NCBI GenBank assembly: GCA_038496675.1
Contig: CM076654.1
Location: 1,907,265-1,971,264, forward strand
Source: Rachycentron canadum
Lineage: Eukaryota > Chordata > Actinopteri > Carangiformes > Rachycentridae
DNA: 64,000 nt
Direction: 5' to 3'
Shown: piece by piece, positions 1 to 14,253 of the stretch
Numbering within the stretch: position 1 is the first letter of the stretch
How the letters are laid out: each line of letters starts with the position of its first letter
Notes under the pieces: generated by a model
What the model was told of the DNA's origin: nothing
The model's input: only the letters and a program-made list of their open reading frames with translations
Database searches by the model: none
Program-made: the position numbers and the translations under genes

Positions 1-1117
1 GTAGCTCATTCCTTCTCAAATATTTGAACTTATTCCATTTAGGTTTGTTAATGATCTACTACAACAATAAATGACTTTACTGTCAGATTCCTATTGGCTC
101 TATTTTGTTTCTCCTCTTCCTTGAGATCTGGGTTGCAACAGCGTGTATGAGTGTGTGTGGTTTTGCACATCAAATAAAGGGCGTGTTGGTGCATGCGCTA
201 TGTAAGAGGTTTGTTGTTCATTTGTTTGTCATTCTATGTCCTTGAAGACCACAAGTATTTCCCCGATTTGGGAAATTCTGGGAAATTCTTGAAGTATGCG
301 AAGGACGGGATGCCAACCAGCGCCTGGAGGATATTTGACCTAAGGCTCAGATTAGGTAATAACATTTACAGTATGTTTCCAAGTGATGCATGGCAAATAC
401 GGATTGTTGTTTAGATGTCAGTTTAGTAAAAAAAAGACAGATTTGTTTACCTCATATGTTCTGCATCTGCATCCATAAACAGACTGCACGGGTGTTTGTG
501 CAAGAGACTCAATAAATAAATCCAGAAGCAGGTGTTCTCCTATTGGGCTCTCGAAACACCCAATGGTGGACAGCTACGCCCAGTGAGGTTAGCCATGAGG
601 GCAGAACGGCCGTGGCCAGATACCAAAGGGGAAGCGGCTCAGTCAATCAGTAAGGAAGGCAACTCAGCTAGCTGAACCCATAGGCTGCACTGGCCTCTTG
701 TCTTTTTGGAGAACCCGCCAGTAAAGGCAGCACCACAAAATAAGTGGCTTGAACCCACACACTTCAAATTACAGGGCACTCAGAATCAGAAAATGCTATC
801 CTGCTTTTCGCAATTGGTGTTTTAGAAATTCTATTAAAACCTCCTTAGCTTGGCCCACGCTGCAGCTTTGCTGTTTTCCTCCGACTGCGTCAGTTCACAT
901 TGGTCCGGAGGAATAGTGCTCTTTCATTGTCCTCACTAACAATGCATTTCACTTTACAGTAGACATGGAGGCATGAAAACGTAGTTTGACAGAAAAATCA
1001 GAAGCATGGTCTCAGGTCCAAAGCAACTTCCTGCTGCAGAATAAAGCACTGATGGGAACATGAAAACCTGGACTAGCTCAACAGCAGCTCAACTTTTGTG
1101 CAACCTTTTGTCACAAG

Positions 1118-1151
<34 letters not shown>

Positions 1152-1497
1152 NNNNNNNNNNNNNNNNNNNNNNNNNNNNNNNNNNNNNNNNNNNNNNNNN
1201 NNNNNNNNNNNNNNNNNNNNNNNNNNNNNNNNNNNNNNNNNNNNNNNNNNNNNNNNNNNNNNNNNNNNNNNNNNNNNNNNNNNNNNNNNNNNNNNNNNNN
1301 NNNNNNNNNNNNNNNNNNNNNNNNNNNNNNNNNNNNNNNNNNNNNNNNNNNNNNNNNNNNNNNNNNNNNNNNNNNNNNNNNNNNNNNNNNNNNNNNNNNN
1401 NNNNNNNNNNNNNNNNNNNNNNNNNNNNNNNNNNNNNNNNNNNNNNNNNNNNNNNNNNNNNNNNNNNNNNNNNNNNNNNNNNNNNNNNNNNNNNNNN
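1152..1497. other. Assembly gap (346 N) inside a (TA)n tract
   Basis: A run of 346 N is bordered by TA dinucleotides on both sides (about 1120-1151 and 1498-1517). The gap is probably unresolved microsatellite rather than missing gene sequence. Any open frame crossing it is an artefact. Confidence 0.98.
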
Positions 1498-1516
1498 TAT
1501 ATATATATATATATAT

Positions 1517-1621
1517 ACTGTATTAATATAGAACCTAGACCTGCTTTATAATCAAAGACCACATGGAGGTCTACCTTTAGACCGTATGGACCTTTAACAT
1601 CTACCTTTAGACCGTATGGAT
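1517..1621 (-). repeat. TTAA-element terminus, partial copy with 2-unit array
   Basis: TAGAACCTAGACCTGCTTTA, then the ACCACATGGAGGT segment, then two 30-bp units of the CTACCTTTAGACCGTATGGA type. It abuts the (TA)n tract and assembly gap, so the rest of the element may be hidden or lost. Confidence 0.7.
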
Positions 1622-1814
1622 CATAAATGGATAGTTAAGCTAAATATTGTCTATTGTTATACATATAGGCAAATGTGGGGGGGTTGTTTTTTATTTTTAT
1701 GTGAAAACTATCAAAATATACACAGATGAGTTCCTTGTTTTGAACACATTGCAACACATACTCACATCAGAGTCACATAGTTTTGCATACTTCATAATGC
1801 ATTTAATACTTTCA

Positions 1815-1900
1815 CTGTATTGATGTAGAACCTAGACCTGCTTTATAATCAGAGACCACATGGAGGTCGACCTATATATGGAGTATATGGGACCTTTTAG
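1815..1900 (-). repeat. TTAA-element terminus, second partial copy without array
   Basis: Repeats the TAGAACCTAGACCTGCTTTA and ACCACATGGAGGT segments of 1517-1621 in direct orientation about 300 bp away. It ends ATATGGGACCTTTTA with no tandem units, giving a single-unit reference for the terminus. Confidence 0.68.
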
Positions 1901-4900
1901 AAACTGAAAAAGGGGAGAAAAAAAAAAATCTATGTACGACAAACACAGACCTGTGACGACAGAAGCAGTGAGGTCCTTTTGCGTGACTTGTATCAGTTGA
2001 CCATCTGCTGTGCAGTTCAACACACTGGGATGGATTAAATTTAAAATGAAAGGCACTTTTCCTAGACCTGATTTCTCTTACCACCACGACGACCAACTTA
2101 CAATGCCCAACTCTGACTGCACGGTGAAAAAGACAAAGTGATCAGTAAAGTAATGGAATCACAAGTATGCAGCCCATTCGGAGAGTTAAAGGTTTGAAAT
2201 CCTTGGCAGGTGGCAGACATTTTCCTGGTCTCCGCAACTGCAGCTGATAAAGACCTTCCCCATATGGAGAATAAGCTGTCAAGTCTGACAGGTGGCATCA
2301 CTTACAGCACAGAGCCCTGTAACAGAAAAGGGGGTAAAGTTTCTGCTCCCTGGAAGAGAGAAAAAATCCTGCCCCTACAGTAAATTAGTCGCATGCCGGA
2401 ATTCAGGGAGGAATTACGGGTTGAGAATAGCAGGCGGGTCTGGCACATGTGGTCAAAACACAAATCAGTCAAACGCCATTTCAGCTACGGATTTCAGACA
2501 CCAAAGTGACCAAGCAAGGCATATCTTTTCCCTCCCCTCCACTCCTACAATCATTTTCCACATTCCACTGGCTTTTAAATTACCAGTGGGAAGAAGAACA
2601 CAAGTTTAGCCTAAAATATATGTGAACGCTCTGCAACAGAGCTGCTGGTCCACTGGTGAGTTTGCGAAAGCCTTTCTAAAGAAATGCAAAAACCGGGATT
2701 ATGGTGTCATTAACTCTGTGGGCACTTTAATCCTTTCTGTTGCATTTCCTGTACTGTTTAGGGACCAAATCTTTTATTTTAATGTGCAAGTCTGAGGGCG
2801 TAACTTGGCTGAGTTGGCACATTGGAGCAACTGTCCACATGTCTGGACTCACTGGAAATATCACAACAACTTCCTTGCAAGATAAAAAAGAAACTAGTGC
2901 CAGGCTTCGTGACTCAATGTAGCATGTGCAAGATAGTTGTTCTGCATGTATATCACATTAGCACATACAAGTTCTGCTTCAACACTAAAGGGTGGACTAT
3001 AACCAGTATATCACAACAAAAATCTGAACTTTCTCCAAACCAACAGTTGTTAATTCTGGATGTCTAAACACTGAGCAAAACCTCTGTTTACTTAAATAAT
3101 CACTGAAGATACAGACGTGGACTTGATTAGATGTCTTCACAGGCCAGAGGGGAGACCCAGATGTTTTCTTCCTGAACTGCAGCATCATGGGTTACTGGAT
3201 GTTCAACAGACTTCAGTTTGGCACATTGGTCATCTGTTACTGTGACAGTAACAAGTGCAACTACGATTAACTCTGTCTGACAACCTGTTTGGCAAAAGAT
3301 GAATACTCAAAATAAAGCGTACACTTAAACTAGATTAGCTTTTTCAGGCGGCTAAAACACGTCCTCATCCACAGCAGCACAGCTTGGTGCTCCTGCTGCT
3401 TCTCCAAACTGATCTCAATCTACTTTAAGTAAAACACAGCCTTATTACGCCGCAATGGTTTAAGATGGTTGTTTCTCCTTAAACTAGAGAATCAGCTCTG
3501 ATTTGTCCGCATGAGGTAAGTTAGTTCAGATCTGGATCAGTCTGAGCCTTTGACTGGAGCATTGCTGCTTTACTTCTCTGTGTTTATCCATCCATTCTCA
3601 TCCTCCATCTTTGATAGTGACGTCTAGAGTCACGTCTCTACATGGGACACTCCTATTGGCTTCAGTGGGTGATGTCACAGCCAATCAGAGTGTCTCCTTC
3701 AGAGGCCTAGCTGTCAGCTGCTTGTAGCCAAAGTCAATGGGATCAATCCTGTATTTTTCTGATCTCAGAGTGAGGAGAAGTTGCTCTGAGTTTATTGTAG
3801 TGACAGAATAAAGACAGAGAGACATGGACAATAAGATATTTAGAGCATTAGAGGCTTTGGAGCTGATTTTTCATCATTACTGCTCCAAAGAATGAGCAGA
3901 ACTCAGATCAGATAAAGAGAGAAACTTCAAATCAGCTCTAGAACAACACAAACACATGTGTGTAACTTTCTGTGTTGAAGTTTTCTTTTTGTTTTCTCTA
4001 GTTTTCTGAGATACTATCCCCTATTACAGTGAACAGAGTCTTTACTGAGAGACATATACAATTAGCTGAGGTGGAGCTGATTCTGAATATGTGGAGACTT
4101 GGTGAATTTTTTAAAAAAATAACAGCTTTATCAGGAAAAACCTAATGGCATGAAAAAAAGAAAAGCCTAAATGTGGGATTAAAAGGATTAAGAATCCAAA
4201 GACTGGTCCTCAAGGAAAATGGAAATTTCACATAAAGAATAGAAAATCTTCTCGAGCACGGCAAGAGAAAGGTGAACTCAACAACAATGGCAGCAAATTC
4301 CTACTTTCAACATCGGTTACATCTACCATAACTCCTTCACCCTCATCACTGCTAAACCAAGAAAGCCAAAAATCAAACGACTCCAGACGTACATTCGATG
4401 TGCCTGATTTGAAATATGAACCGTCATGAGCCCTTGGAATGAAGTTACAATTGATGTTGTCTAAATGTAATTACACTCATTAAGTTCTAATTTCATTGTA
4501 TAAAACATGGACACACCTAAACGCTGAAATGCTTACGTCCATGTCTGCTTGCACAGGTGTGTGAAACCCGTAACAGCTTGTGAGATTTATAAAGCAAACA
4601 GGGACTCGGATCAAACAAGTCTCTGAAAGTTTGTTCATGAATGTTTGACATAAATGTCTTGAGGTTTCTCTCGTCTTTGCCTTTCAGTCGGGAGCTGCTC
4701 AGAATATCAGCACATAAGGCGAGTGCTTCAGGCAACCATGGCTGCGTTCAGGATTTTTATATCTCATCACGTGTCAGTGTGAAAAAATCTAAACGTTCGT
4801 TCCACTGAAACTGTTACGCTACAAAATTAACGCAATGTTTTGACTGTCAATCATCATTTTACTGACCTGGAATAAACATTTCCAACACAGGTCGAGGTCT

Positions 4901-6967
4901 TTCCTTGCAACTAGAAAATCAAAAGGATTATATGTGTTTATCTGAGGAGCTCCTGGGGCAGAGTCACTATCATCCACACTTGATTTTATTTAATTTCTTT
5001 GTAGCTGTGATTAGTTTCCCATTTTCTTTGTGCAAAGAATTGAGGCAATAATTACAGCAAAATGAAATATTTTTCAAGATTTAAAAAAAAAAAAAAGAAA
5101 AAAAAATGCTGAAACTTAAAATACAGAAATAAACTAATAAAGGATATTAGCCTGTATTAAAATATTTGGGTGGGACAGCATCGGGAACATGCATGAACAC
5201 AACATAGTCAGAATCTATTTCTATATTATAACCGTATATACTGTATATAACTATATAACTAGAGCGCAGTGTGGAATTGGGTCACAGCTACAATAAGTTT
5301 TCAGTATAGAGAGACTGCATCTGTACAACACAGGGATGAAATGCAGTGACTGATGCTAAACGGCACATTACAAACATCCTGTAAGTCGTTCGACTGGAAA
5401 CGTAAAACAAATTCATCTTGGTGGGTCCAAATACTTGTCATTGTCACCTTGGAGACAAATCATTATAACGTGGTTCGAATTATTGCACAGCGTTTGCCAC
5501 AGTGCAGCTATGCAGAAATTACACAGTTCTAAAGTGGGCACGAACAAGGCTGCCACAAACAACTTTATTTTTGAGTGCACTCCCTTCCTGTTATTTGAGA
5601 CGGATGTTTTAACAGATTTTTGAGTGGAGGCAAGTACATGTTGCATTGGTCAGCTGCATCTGCTGCTCAACAAGATACAGCAGTGCCCCGAGCTCACAAA
5701 GTTACTACTTTAAGCACAGATGTTGGCTACGGTGACCACATGACGATGATCCAGCAGTAGTAAACACATTCCAGTCTTTCACTCCAACACCTATTAAAGA
5801 GAAACCAGCACCTTCCAGGGGGATGACTGGTATCTGAGGGTTTACTTTTCAGAGAAACTCTAAATTCAGTCTTACTGGAAAAGGAAATCCTTATTATATT
5901 CACTCAAAACACACTCACATGAATCAGTCAGGGGTCTTCAAGTTTATCTCGGACAGAAGGCACAGCAGAGGCTTTAACTGCACTTTACTAAAGTGCACCT
6001 GAAACCAGACTGGCTGGTTTTCATTTGGGCTGATCAATTCAATTCAAGTAGGAAATTTACATCAATAATAAATTTGGTTAAAACACGACTTTTACAGAAT
6101 CATATCAACAAGAAGATATAGACTTTCAGTGAGGAAGTCACTGACAGAACATCTGAGGAGAGTTAAGAGAAAAATCTCTTCACTCAATCAAACAGCATCT
6201 CAGCACATACACTGCAAAGCAGGTTAAGGATTTAATTGCATTAGTGATCTGGTCATTTCAAATACACCCTGATAACATTTCCTCTAAATGTAAGAGGTGT
6301 TACAGCTGTTCAACATCCTGTACTCTCACTAACTTTCAAGATTAGAAGCAAAGACCTCGCTAATGTAAAAGCAACATGCGTGTTTCTGTGATGTGTTGCA
6401 GTGAAACCATGCCAGGCGTGCCAGCTCGTCTGATCCTGTCAGTACAGGAGGTAACGTCCACTCACAGCTTGTAACCTCTAACGTCATTATGAAGGAGTGT
6501 TTGAAAAAACATGAGAAATATTCCACTTCTGGGATTTCTTTGATATGAAATCCAAGAAACGAAGATGTGCCAGCGCAGGTGTAAACCTTCACGTCAGCTC
6601 AGGTGTGGGAATCAGACGGCAGAGGAGAAAAAATAAAACAAGGATGCTGAGAGGGAGTTGTCCTCTGAATTACCTCTGTGGAAACACACTCGCCAGAAAG
6701 CCCCTGAGACATAATTATTTTCCTTCCTTCTTTGTCTTGGACATAATTTGGTTGTGCTTTTGTCAGATGAAGTGAGACTAAGGGTTTTACTGTCTTTATT
6801 TCCCACGTTTTTTACTGACTACATGTCTGTGTCGGGATCCAACTGTGGCGTAGATGTTCACTTGTGAGAGGACGGCTTAGAGGAAAAAGTACATTAAACA
6901 ACATGTGGCTATTTTTTTTTTTTTTTTTACCCGTTTAGCTAAAACGCTGTTCCTGGAGACTACGAAG

Positions 6968-7516
6968 AGAGGAAAGGTGCTTTAAATCCATAAAAAGATA
7001 TATCTGTGGTTTTAAGAACCAAAATCCATCTGGGTGTAGTTTTACATCTCCTCGCTCAGACTTCTCTCTGAAGCTCAAGGAGACGCATCAACTGTAATTC
7101 TGCTTTTTTCAGACAGCCAATCAGACGAGAGGATCTGATTCTGTCTTCGATCTAATCACATTTCAGGTAAAACACTCCATCCTGCAAGGTTGGATGGTGG
7201 GTCCAGGTGGGCTGAACTTGGGGGTGTGGCCACTGCTTTGTTGTGACATCACAAAGTTACAGAAGTCCTGACGGCTGGTTTTAAGGCTCAGTTTCTGAAT
7301 ACAGGCTGTGAGCATTTCTCTGTGACTGAGACCTTTGATACTTTCACAGTATTTATATAGAACCTAGACCTGATTTATAATCAAAGACCACATGGAGGAC
7401 TACCTTTAGACTGTATGGACCTTTAACATCTACCTTTAGACTGTATGGACCTTTAACATCTACCTTCAGACCGTATGGACCTTTAACATCTACCTTTAGA
7501 CTGAATGGACCTTTAA
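6968..7516 (-). mobile_element. TTAA-flanked non-autonomous element, copy A, with 4-unit terminal array
   Basis: Longest copy of the dispersed family in this window. Its right end is ...GGACCTTTAA (TTAA at 7513-7516). Next to it lie four 30-bp units of CTACCTTTAGACTGTATGGA plus CCTTTAACAT (about 7400-7516). The interior carries the family core with TTGTGACATCACAAAG and CCAATCAGA. The left end is diverged. TTAA ends suggest piggyBac or Kolobok mobilisation. No coding sequence. Confidence 0.7.
7400..7516 (-). repeat. 30-bp minisatellite, 4 units
   Basis: The same 30-bp unit as at 58561-58770 in reverse orientation, four copies with substitutions (CTTCAG for CTTTAG in the third, CTGAATGG in the fourth). 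Confidence 0.92.
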
Positions 7517-8233
7517 AGATAAACTGGTCCTAACTACAGGACTTGTGGTTTTTTGTGCTTTTTGTTTATGTAAACAAACAACAAAAGAAATGTCCAGTGT
7601 CCTGTGTTTTTATTAGAGGTATATGACTGTGATCAAGAAAAAGTAACGTGTTTATTTCTGCCAGACTTTATGCCCTTTTGTCCGAATGCTGCTGATCCAG
7701 GATGTCGAAAAGCCACATAACTGAAAACCATGACCAACCACATAAAGCTGTAAAAATCACTGAATCTCAGAGTCATTTCCTCAACATCTTGCATCCTCTG
7801 ATACAGGAAGCCACATAGTAAATGCTCAGAAAGGTTTATCTTGATACTGTTTACCGCAATCAAAACAACACCCCCCTCCCCTGACACCTTTCTGACTTGC
7901 TCTGGCTCTGTGTCCAAGCATTTCTATCATTTTTAAAGCCCTTTCCATGCTGTCACTGCCCCCACTGTCTCTTTCCAGCTCCGATTTTCATTTGTCACAC
8001 AAATATTTGCCCTAAACCAAGTGCAACACTATGGACAAGTTAAAGGAGCCTGTCCAAAAATATTCCCACTTTTGAATGTATTTATTGAAAACACTGAATT
8101 TCTGCTTCAAATGCAAAGTCATTTTATAACCACTAGACCCACCAAAGAAGAAGATTTTCCCCCCCCCTTTTTGGGATGTACAGGAAAAAGGTGGAAAAAA
8201 ATAAAGTTTGCTAAATAAATAATGACTTTAGAA

Positions 8234-8591
8234 CAGTGGTTCTCAACCTGTGGGCTGGGGGCCCACTGATGGACGAGAAGGATTTGGAAGCGGGTTGACA
8301 AATCATTTGCATAACAGTACAATTTAAAGATGATTCTTTTCATATAAAGTGAGATGATAAATGATTTAAAAAAAAATTATAAATGATAAAAAGTGAAGTA
8401 ACAAATTAATTGGAAGAAGAGTTAAGAGGAAAGAAAGTCAAGAGACAGATAACGAATTGACAAGTGAATGTTTGAACATTATCCATAAATGCAAAGTGCC
8501 CTAAGAAGGTGTTGTTTGTCATAAGTGGGTCACTAACATTTTGTTAACATTTTCAATTAAGCCATGATTTAGAAAAGATGGAGAACCACTG
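8234..8591. mobile_element. hAT-type MITE
   Basis: The element starts CAGTGGTTCTCAACC and ends GGAGAACCACTG, a terminal inverted repeat typical of hAT (Charlie-like) elements. The flanking 8-mers are CTTTAGAA and TTTGAGAA, which match at 6 of 8 positions and look like a diverged 8-bp target duplication. The 358-bp interior has no coding capacity. It is therefore a non-autonomous hAT element. Confidence 0.82.
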
Positions 8592-9584
8592 TTTGAGAAT
8601 TTAGATTTAAATGTGCTTTTGATGTATTTGTAAACCGTGTTGATACAAATCTGATAAACAGGTATCGAGTTCCTCGTCTTAAAACAAATGCTTTATAACC
8701 TACAGCATTTGTATGTTATCAAACCAAAACTATGTTTCAAATTCCAAAGAAATCCTCTAAATATTCACATGACATTTTGGCCACCAGCACCAAAATCAGA
8801 AGCAAATGAGTAGCAGCCACCAAGCGGCGATAACACGGATCTAACAACATACTGAATGACTTTAAAGTGATTACGAACTCACTTTGGATGAAGTAGATGA
8901 TTTTGCTCCAGCACACACACATCCTCCCTCCTCGAACTCCACCTACTAGTTTTTTCACGCTTTAGCCTAAACTGTCAATCCTTTGACAAAAAACAGACTT
9001 CAAAGTCACTGGGTGGGGCACAATTTCCTCCTAAAATGTTTGGCCTGATCTTAGCAAGTCTACCAAAACGCAATTTGCAGACATGAAACAATTAACTTCC
9101 TGTTCAAAGCGAGTATGCCATGCATTATTACATATCGTCTTGTGAGACATTTCAACATTTTATGTCTCCAGGATCCCCAATGTTAACATTTATGGTGTGC
9201 GTCCGTCGCAGCGGGCTCCTCTTTGAGGGTTTGAAGTGAACAAGCACTTTTCTAATTGTCAGCTTTTGCTCCCACTGCACATTAATCGGGCCGGTGCAGC
9301 CAGGGATTAGCTCCAAAGAGAGGGGAAGTGCCTGCCTGTTGATCTCACGTGAACCACAAATACACACACAGCCACGACGGTGCTTATGCATGTGCGTGCG
9401 AGAGTGTACACAGCGTGCATGCGCAAGTACGAGCGAACACTCGCAATATTGATTCCAGTCCATGAGCTAATGAGAACCAGCTCCTCTAACCGCTCACTGC
9501 ATGTGACATGATGGAGCTGCGCTGTATTAAGTCTGTTAACATTTAAGAATATAACTGAGTCAAGCCAGGAACCACCAGTGCGCT

Positions 9585-9750
9585 GAAGGCGGCAGGGTGG
9601 CCTCGTGGTTACAGCAACCACCTTGTAACTAAAAAGGTCACAGGCGTGATCCCTGCAATGGCCCCATATGTCCATCAAATTAAATCGAAGCCAAACCCTT
9701 TCATTCACTGTAACAGGCTCTAAATGTCAGCTGAACGCCAAATGTGCAAA
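9585..9750 (+). repeat. tRNA-derived SINE-like fragment
   Basis: TGGCCTCGTGGTTA at about 9598 resembles a pol III A box, and GGCGTGATCCC about 45 bp further resembles a degenerate B box. The tail (CACTGTAACAGGCTCTAAAT, then GCCAAATGTGCAAA) resembles fish SINE bodies. The match to a named family is from memory and not certain. Confidence 0.45.
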
Positions 9751-11810
9751 ATGATACGCTTCAGGGCCGGGCCACAGCCTTTATGACACAAATGAAGCTT
9801 TAAAATTCATTGGTCGGCAACTGTTCTTCACTTAAGTTCATATGAAATTGATTGTGAGTAAAACTAGCTTTGCTTTACAACCGTTTTAGAAGCTTGCGAC
9901 TCATTATTGCATGGTTTCTGTATGGTTTGAGCTTAAAATATACATTTTACAACTTAACATTAAAGTTGCTATATTCCATTTTTCTATATTTATAATGGAT
10001 CACACAACTAGAGAAAATTATCACACTATCAGAACTTTGAAGCGTCTATCAGCTCGTTGTTTTGAAATATTACCATATGGTTTACTATCATGAAATGGAT
10101 CAGCAATGCTTTCAAACAGCGCCACAAAGTTTGCGTAGATGCTAAAATATCAGCTTCAGGCTCTGGTCAGAATGAATGAGCCTTGTTCAGGCAGAGACAT
10201 GGATTGAGGCTGATGCATAGTTACAGCAAATACCTCAAGATAATTAAGAGCAGAAATTGAAGCTGCATTAAACAACTGAAGGGTTTACATTAGGCATTAG
10301 GTTAAGCCTTATTTTAATAATGTGATACCAGCAATTATACGAATGGATACTTCAGGGACGAGACAAATCTTAGATTTCTATCTCCTGCTTTTTCTGGACA
10401 GAGCACTCCCTGATGTTTGAGGCCTGTTTTTTTTTTGTTTTTGTTTTTTTTTTTTTATTCGCGTCATGAATTTTAATTAAAGCACTTTTGCAGATATATC
10501 TCACAACTCATGTAGATTTAGGAAACAGGCATCTCAGTCAGTGGGAACAGGACTGTAGGGGCCCTGAGCTGTGATTTAAGATGATTACACAGGTGCATTT
10601 TAACATAAAAATGCACTAAGGAGGGTTGATTGAGACCAAAGAGTATGAGCGTTGCTCTCTGCCCCTCTTTACAAACGATCACTATAATTTTTGTCTGTTT
10701 TGAAAGCCATAACAAGGCTTTGCACCACTACACTCATTAATATATATTTTTAAAAAAAACTTGCCTCGTCCAACTTCAAATAGAAACTCTGTTTTTGGAG
10801 CTTTTGCAGCTGCATAAAGAATTATGTGGCTATGAACTGAGACTAACACACACATAAGTGCCCTAATAGCCCCGCTCATGGCATATTGATGAGTTGTTCC
10901 GTGATTATTGTTTACCTTGCTTAAAATAACGTATAAAACAGGTGCAGCGTTATCAGGGCCTTGTATTTGTGGACACATTCCCAGGCAGACAAGGGCACAG
11001 GTGTAGGGCTGTGAGAGGGAAAGTGTACACAGCACAATCAGCTCCTAAGACAGACAAATGACTGCTGGGGCACAGGCTGGGCAGAGCTGAAGGATAACAT
11101 TTGCACTAAATTCAATCACTTTTGTTCATGGAGCCTGCACTGAAAGCGTTTGTTAAAGGCAGATGCCTACGGCACATTATTAAGCTGACAATGAGAGCAA
11201 CAAACAACGTGATTCACTGCAGCAGCAGCTCCAACGTTTGCAGGATTTTCAAACAACCCTTGGAACCAAAAAGTCTAATTTCTGAACTATTTCGAGAAGC
11301 AAATGAGGTGGCTGTCTGGCCAAACTCTCGACAGACATTAATATGCTCCTATAATACCACTTTCTGTCAGCGGGACAGTGCAAAAAGTTCTGTCTCCCAA
11401 TTATATCTACATCCATGTCCCATCTAAAAAAAAAAAATGTGGTAAGATTTTATTGGTGGCTAAGTGCAGATAATAATTTAGGTGGTCAAACACTAACAGA
11501 TGAAAGACCTGTGAGAGATTGATTTTCAGTTTGGTAATTAAAGGTTGAGCGAACAGAAATAAACACAGCGAGGGAAGGTTATGATTAGGCCTTTGAAGAT
11601 GCAGATAGGCTTCAGTTTGCATGTGGTAATATAAGAGATATGCCTATGGAGCACTGCACTTCAAAGTTTAGACCTCCATACAATGTGAGTGACTGCGCTG
11701 CATATACAGAACTTTCGGATTATACACCAGAGTGGCATTACAGATGCACAGGGGACTCAAAATGAAGACCACATGGTTCCAGTCCTCCAAACCAAGTGGT
11801 AAAATACACT

Positions 11811-12415
11811 GCTCAGCCATAACATTATGACCACCTGTCTAACATTGTGTAGGTCCTGACCCTGGAGGCCTGGACTCCTCTAGACCTCTGAAGCTGAGCT
11901 GTGTTATCTGGACCAAGATGTTAGCATCAGATCCTTTAGGTCCTGAAGTTGTGAGGTGGAGCCTCCATGGATCAGACTTGTTGGTCCAGCTCATCCCACA
12001 GATGCTGGACTGGACTGAGATCTGGGGGATTTGGAGCCAAGTCAACACCTTGAACTGGTTGTTGCTCCTCAAAGCTCCTGAACCATTGTTGCAGTGACAG
12101 GGAGCATTATCCTGCTGAAAGAGGCCACTGCCATTAGGGAAGACTGTCTCCATGATCCCTCAGTCCAGACCACCTTCTTCATTGCTCCATGGTCCAGTTC
12201 TGATGCTCCTGTGTCCATTATAGGATCTTCTGGTGGTGGACTGGGGTCAGCATGGACACCCTGACCGGTCTGAGGCTACACAGCTCCATACACAACAAAC
12301 TGTGATGCTCTGTGTTCTGACAGCTTTCTATCAGAACCAGCATTAACTTTTTCTTCTTCTATTGGATCGGACCACAAGGGCCAGCGTTCACTCCCCATGT
12401 GCATCAGTGAGCCTT
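11811..12415 (-). mobile_element. Tc1/mariner-like transposon, 3' part with transposase remnant
   Basis: The element end GCTCAGCCATAACATTATGA near 11811 is a familiar teleost Tc1-like terminus. Reading the minus strand from about 12153 gives a transposase fragment with FQQDNAPCH, the hallmark around the second catalytic aspartate of the DDE/D domain. It then runs into a segment whose other frame reads PNPPDLNPIQHLWDEL-like, the conserved region near the end of the catalytic domain. The switch of frame shows the gene is broken. The upstream part, matching the DNA-binding domain and the other inverted terminus, is missing beyond about 12415. Inactive fossil; a second copy of the family lies at 53325-53711. 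Confidence 0.85.
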
Positions 12416-14253
12416 TTAAAATTATTTATATCACCATTGAACGATGTGCCACCTTCACTGGTCGAGGGTATGGAAAGGTTCAGGCACGGAAAACGTATTA
12501 CTTATTGGTGAAGGGTTAGGGAGCATTCTTGGTCATGGTTAAAAGAAGAATGTCGTGGTTAAGGATACGGAAAGAACCTGGTCATGGTCAAAAGAAACCA
12601 ACACTGGTATGGGACAGAATGTGAATTGCGAGTTTAAAGTCAAAGTTGTACACTTTGTTGACGTGATGCAGCCCAAACTCCTTCCTGAGAGGTTTTGTGG
12701 CTCTTTAGCGATGCCACGCTACTTCTGCAAGCGGCCCTTTTTTAGGTAAACGTGAATAGAAAGTACATTTAGTCATTTGAACAAGCAACAGTACTAAATG
12801 CATTTAACAGTTTCCTGTTGTGCTGCTTTTAATATGATTTTGTTTTAGTGTTTGTCATTTAGATTTTTGAGAAACTACATCTTTTGCTGTAACCATTACA
12901 TTTACATTGCGTTTTTGATTATGATCGTCTTCTTTTAGGAGCAAAGGTGGAAACAGTGTGACATCACTTTATCTGCACCAAAGGTGCAGACATTTACAGC
13001 TTAAAGACACAGCAAACAAGTCAAAGCATCAGCCACCATTGACCACCATTGCTTTAGCCCTTAGCCTTGTAAAGCTCAGCTGCTTTGGCTTAAGTCGCTG
13101 CTTGCAGAGCTTGTTAAACCTTTTATAAGTCTTTTATATTTGATGTTGTAGCTAGCTGATAATTGCATCTATTTATTTACAAAATTTTAGAACAGTAATG
13201 TGAGTTATTATAAGAGAATCAAAATTCAGCATCTCTAACAAAGCATTCAGTACTAAATAAGGGTCGCGCCAAGACGTAAGTTAATGGAAATATCCCACAG
13301 GCAGACTGTCCCTTTAAAACTGCAACCTTAAGCCACTGACTAGAATCAATAAGCTAACAAGGCAAACATGTGTCCTAGTAGTGAAGCCACAATACCCCAA
13401 AGCCTCAGTTTCAGCTAATCTCAAAGTATGCTGAGTGTCCTCATGTGGGGAACAATAAGGGTGTGTGGTGGGAAGAGGAGGAAATCTTACACATACCAAG
13501 CAAGCCGTGCAAAATTAACTGAAGTGTGTTTTTAAGGGTGGGAGGGATCCAAAATAAATCTTGAAAGACCTGACTATCATGCTCCTTGTCTGACTCTTAT
13601 CCAAGTTTAGCCACGCACACAACTAGAGGTTAATTCTTTTGACCTGAGACAAACTCTTTCCACGTTATTAGGCATTTCTGCCGTTGACAGAAGCTTTCAG
13701 AGCCTGTTCGTTACAGACCAAACATGTCAGAGAAAGCACCAAGAATGCCAACCATTTCAACGAGGCAGCGACCTCCTGTTTGGTGGTTCGAGATGAGTGA
13801 ACTGTTCACAGGACTGTGAGTAACAATTAAAAGCAATTACTCAGTTTATTTTAACCGTGTCATTAAAGTGTCATACAAGGTTACAGTTGTCCACCTGTGT
13901 ACCATTCCAAAAGACAAAGGGTATATATTAAGATTTGTTTTTGGTTATTTTGTGCTATTTTAACTCTGGATGTTGGACATTTACAGACTAGTCCAAACCT
14001 TTTTTTTTTTTGGTTTTATTTCTTGCTTTCAAAAGCCAAAGTGAGATGCCTAACTTGAGGGATTTACTGGCTAAATAGCCCCAACACAAAAAACAATATT
14101 TTTGCAAATCCTCCTACCTGCAAGAAAAAAAAAAAAAAAAGGGCAATCCAATTTCCTACAGCTCAACCTCTCGTCCACTGATTTAAATTCATTCTTGCTA
14201 TCATCTGTCATTTGCTCTGCCTCAGTCACTGGTGCAGCTGGGGTTAAGCACCT

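Noticed and set aside
1060..1562. Open frames of 142-163 codons on both strands
   Set aside because: They run across 346 N and (TA)n repeat; the translation is IYIYIY and unknown residues only.
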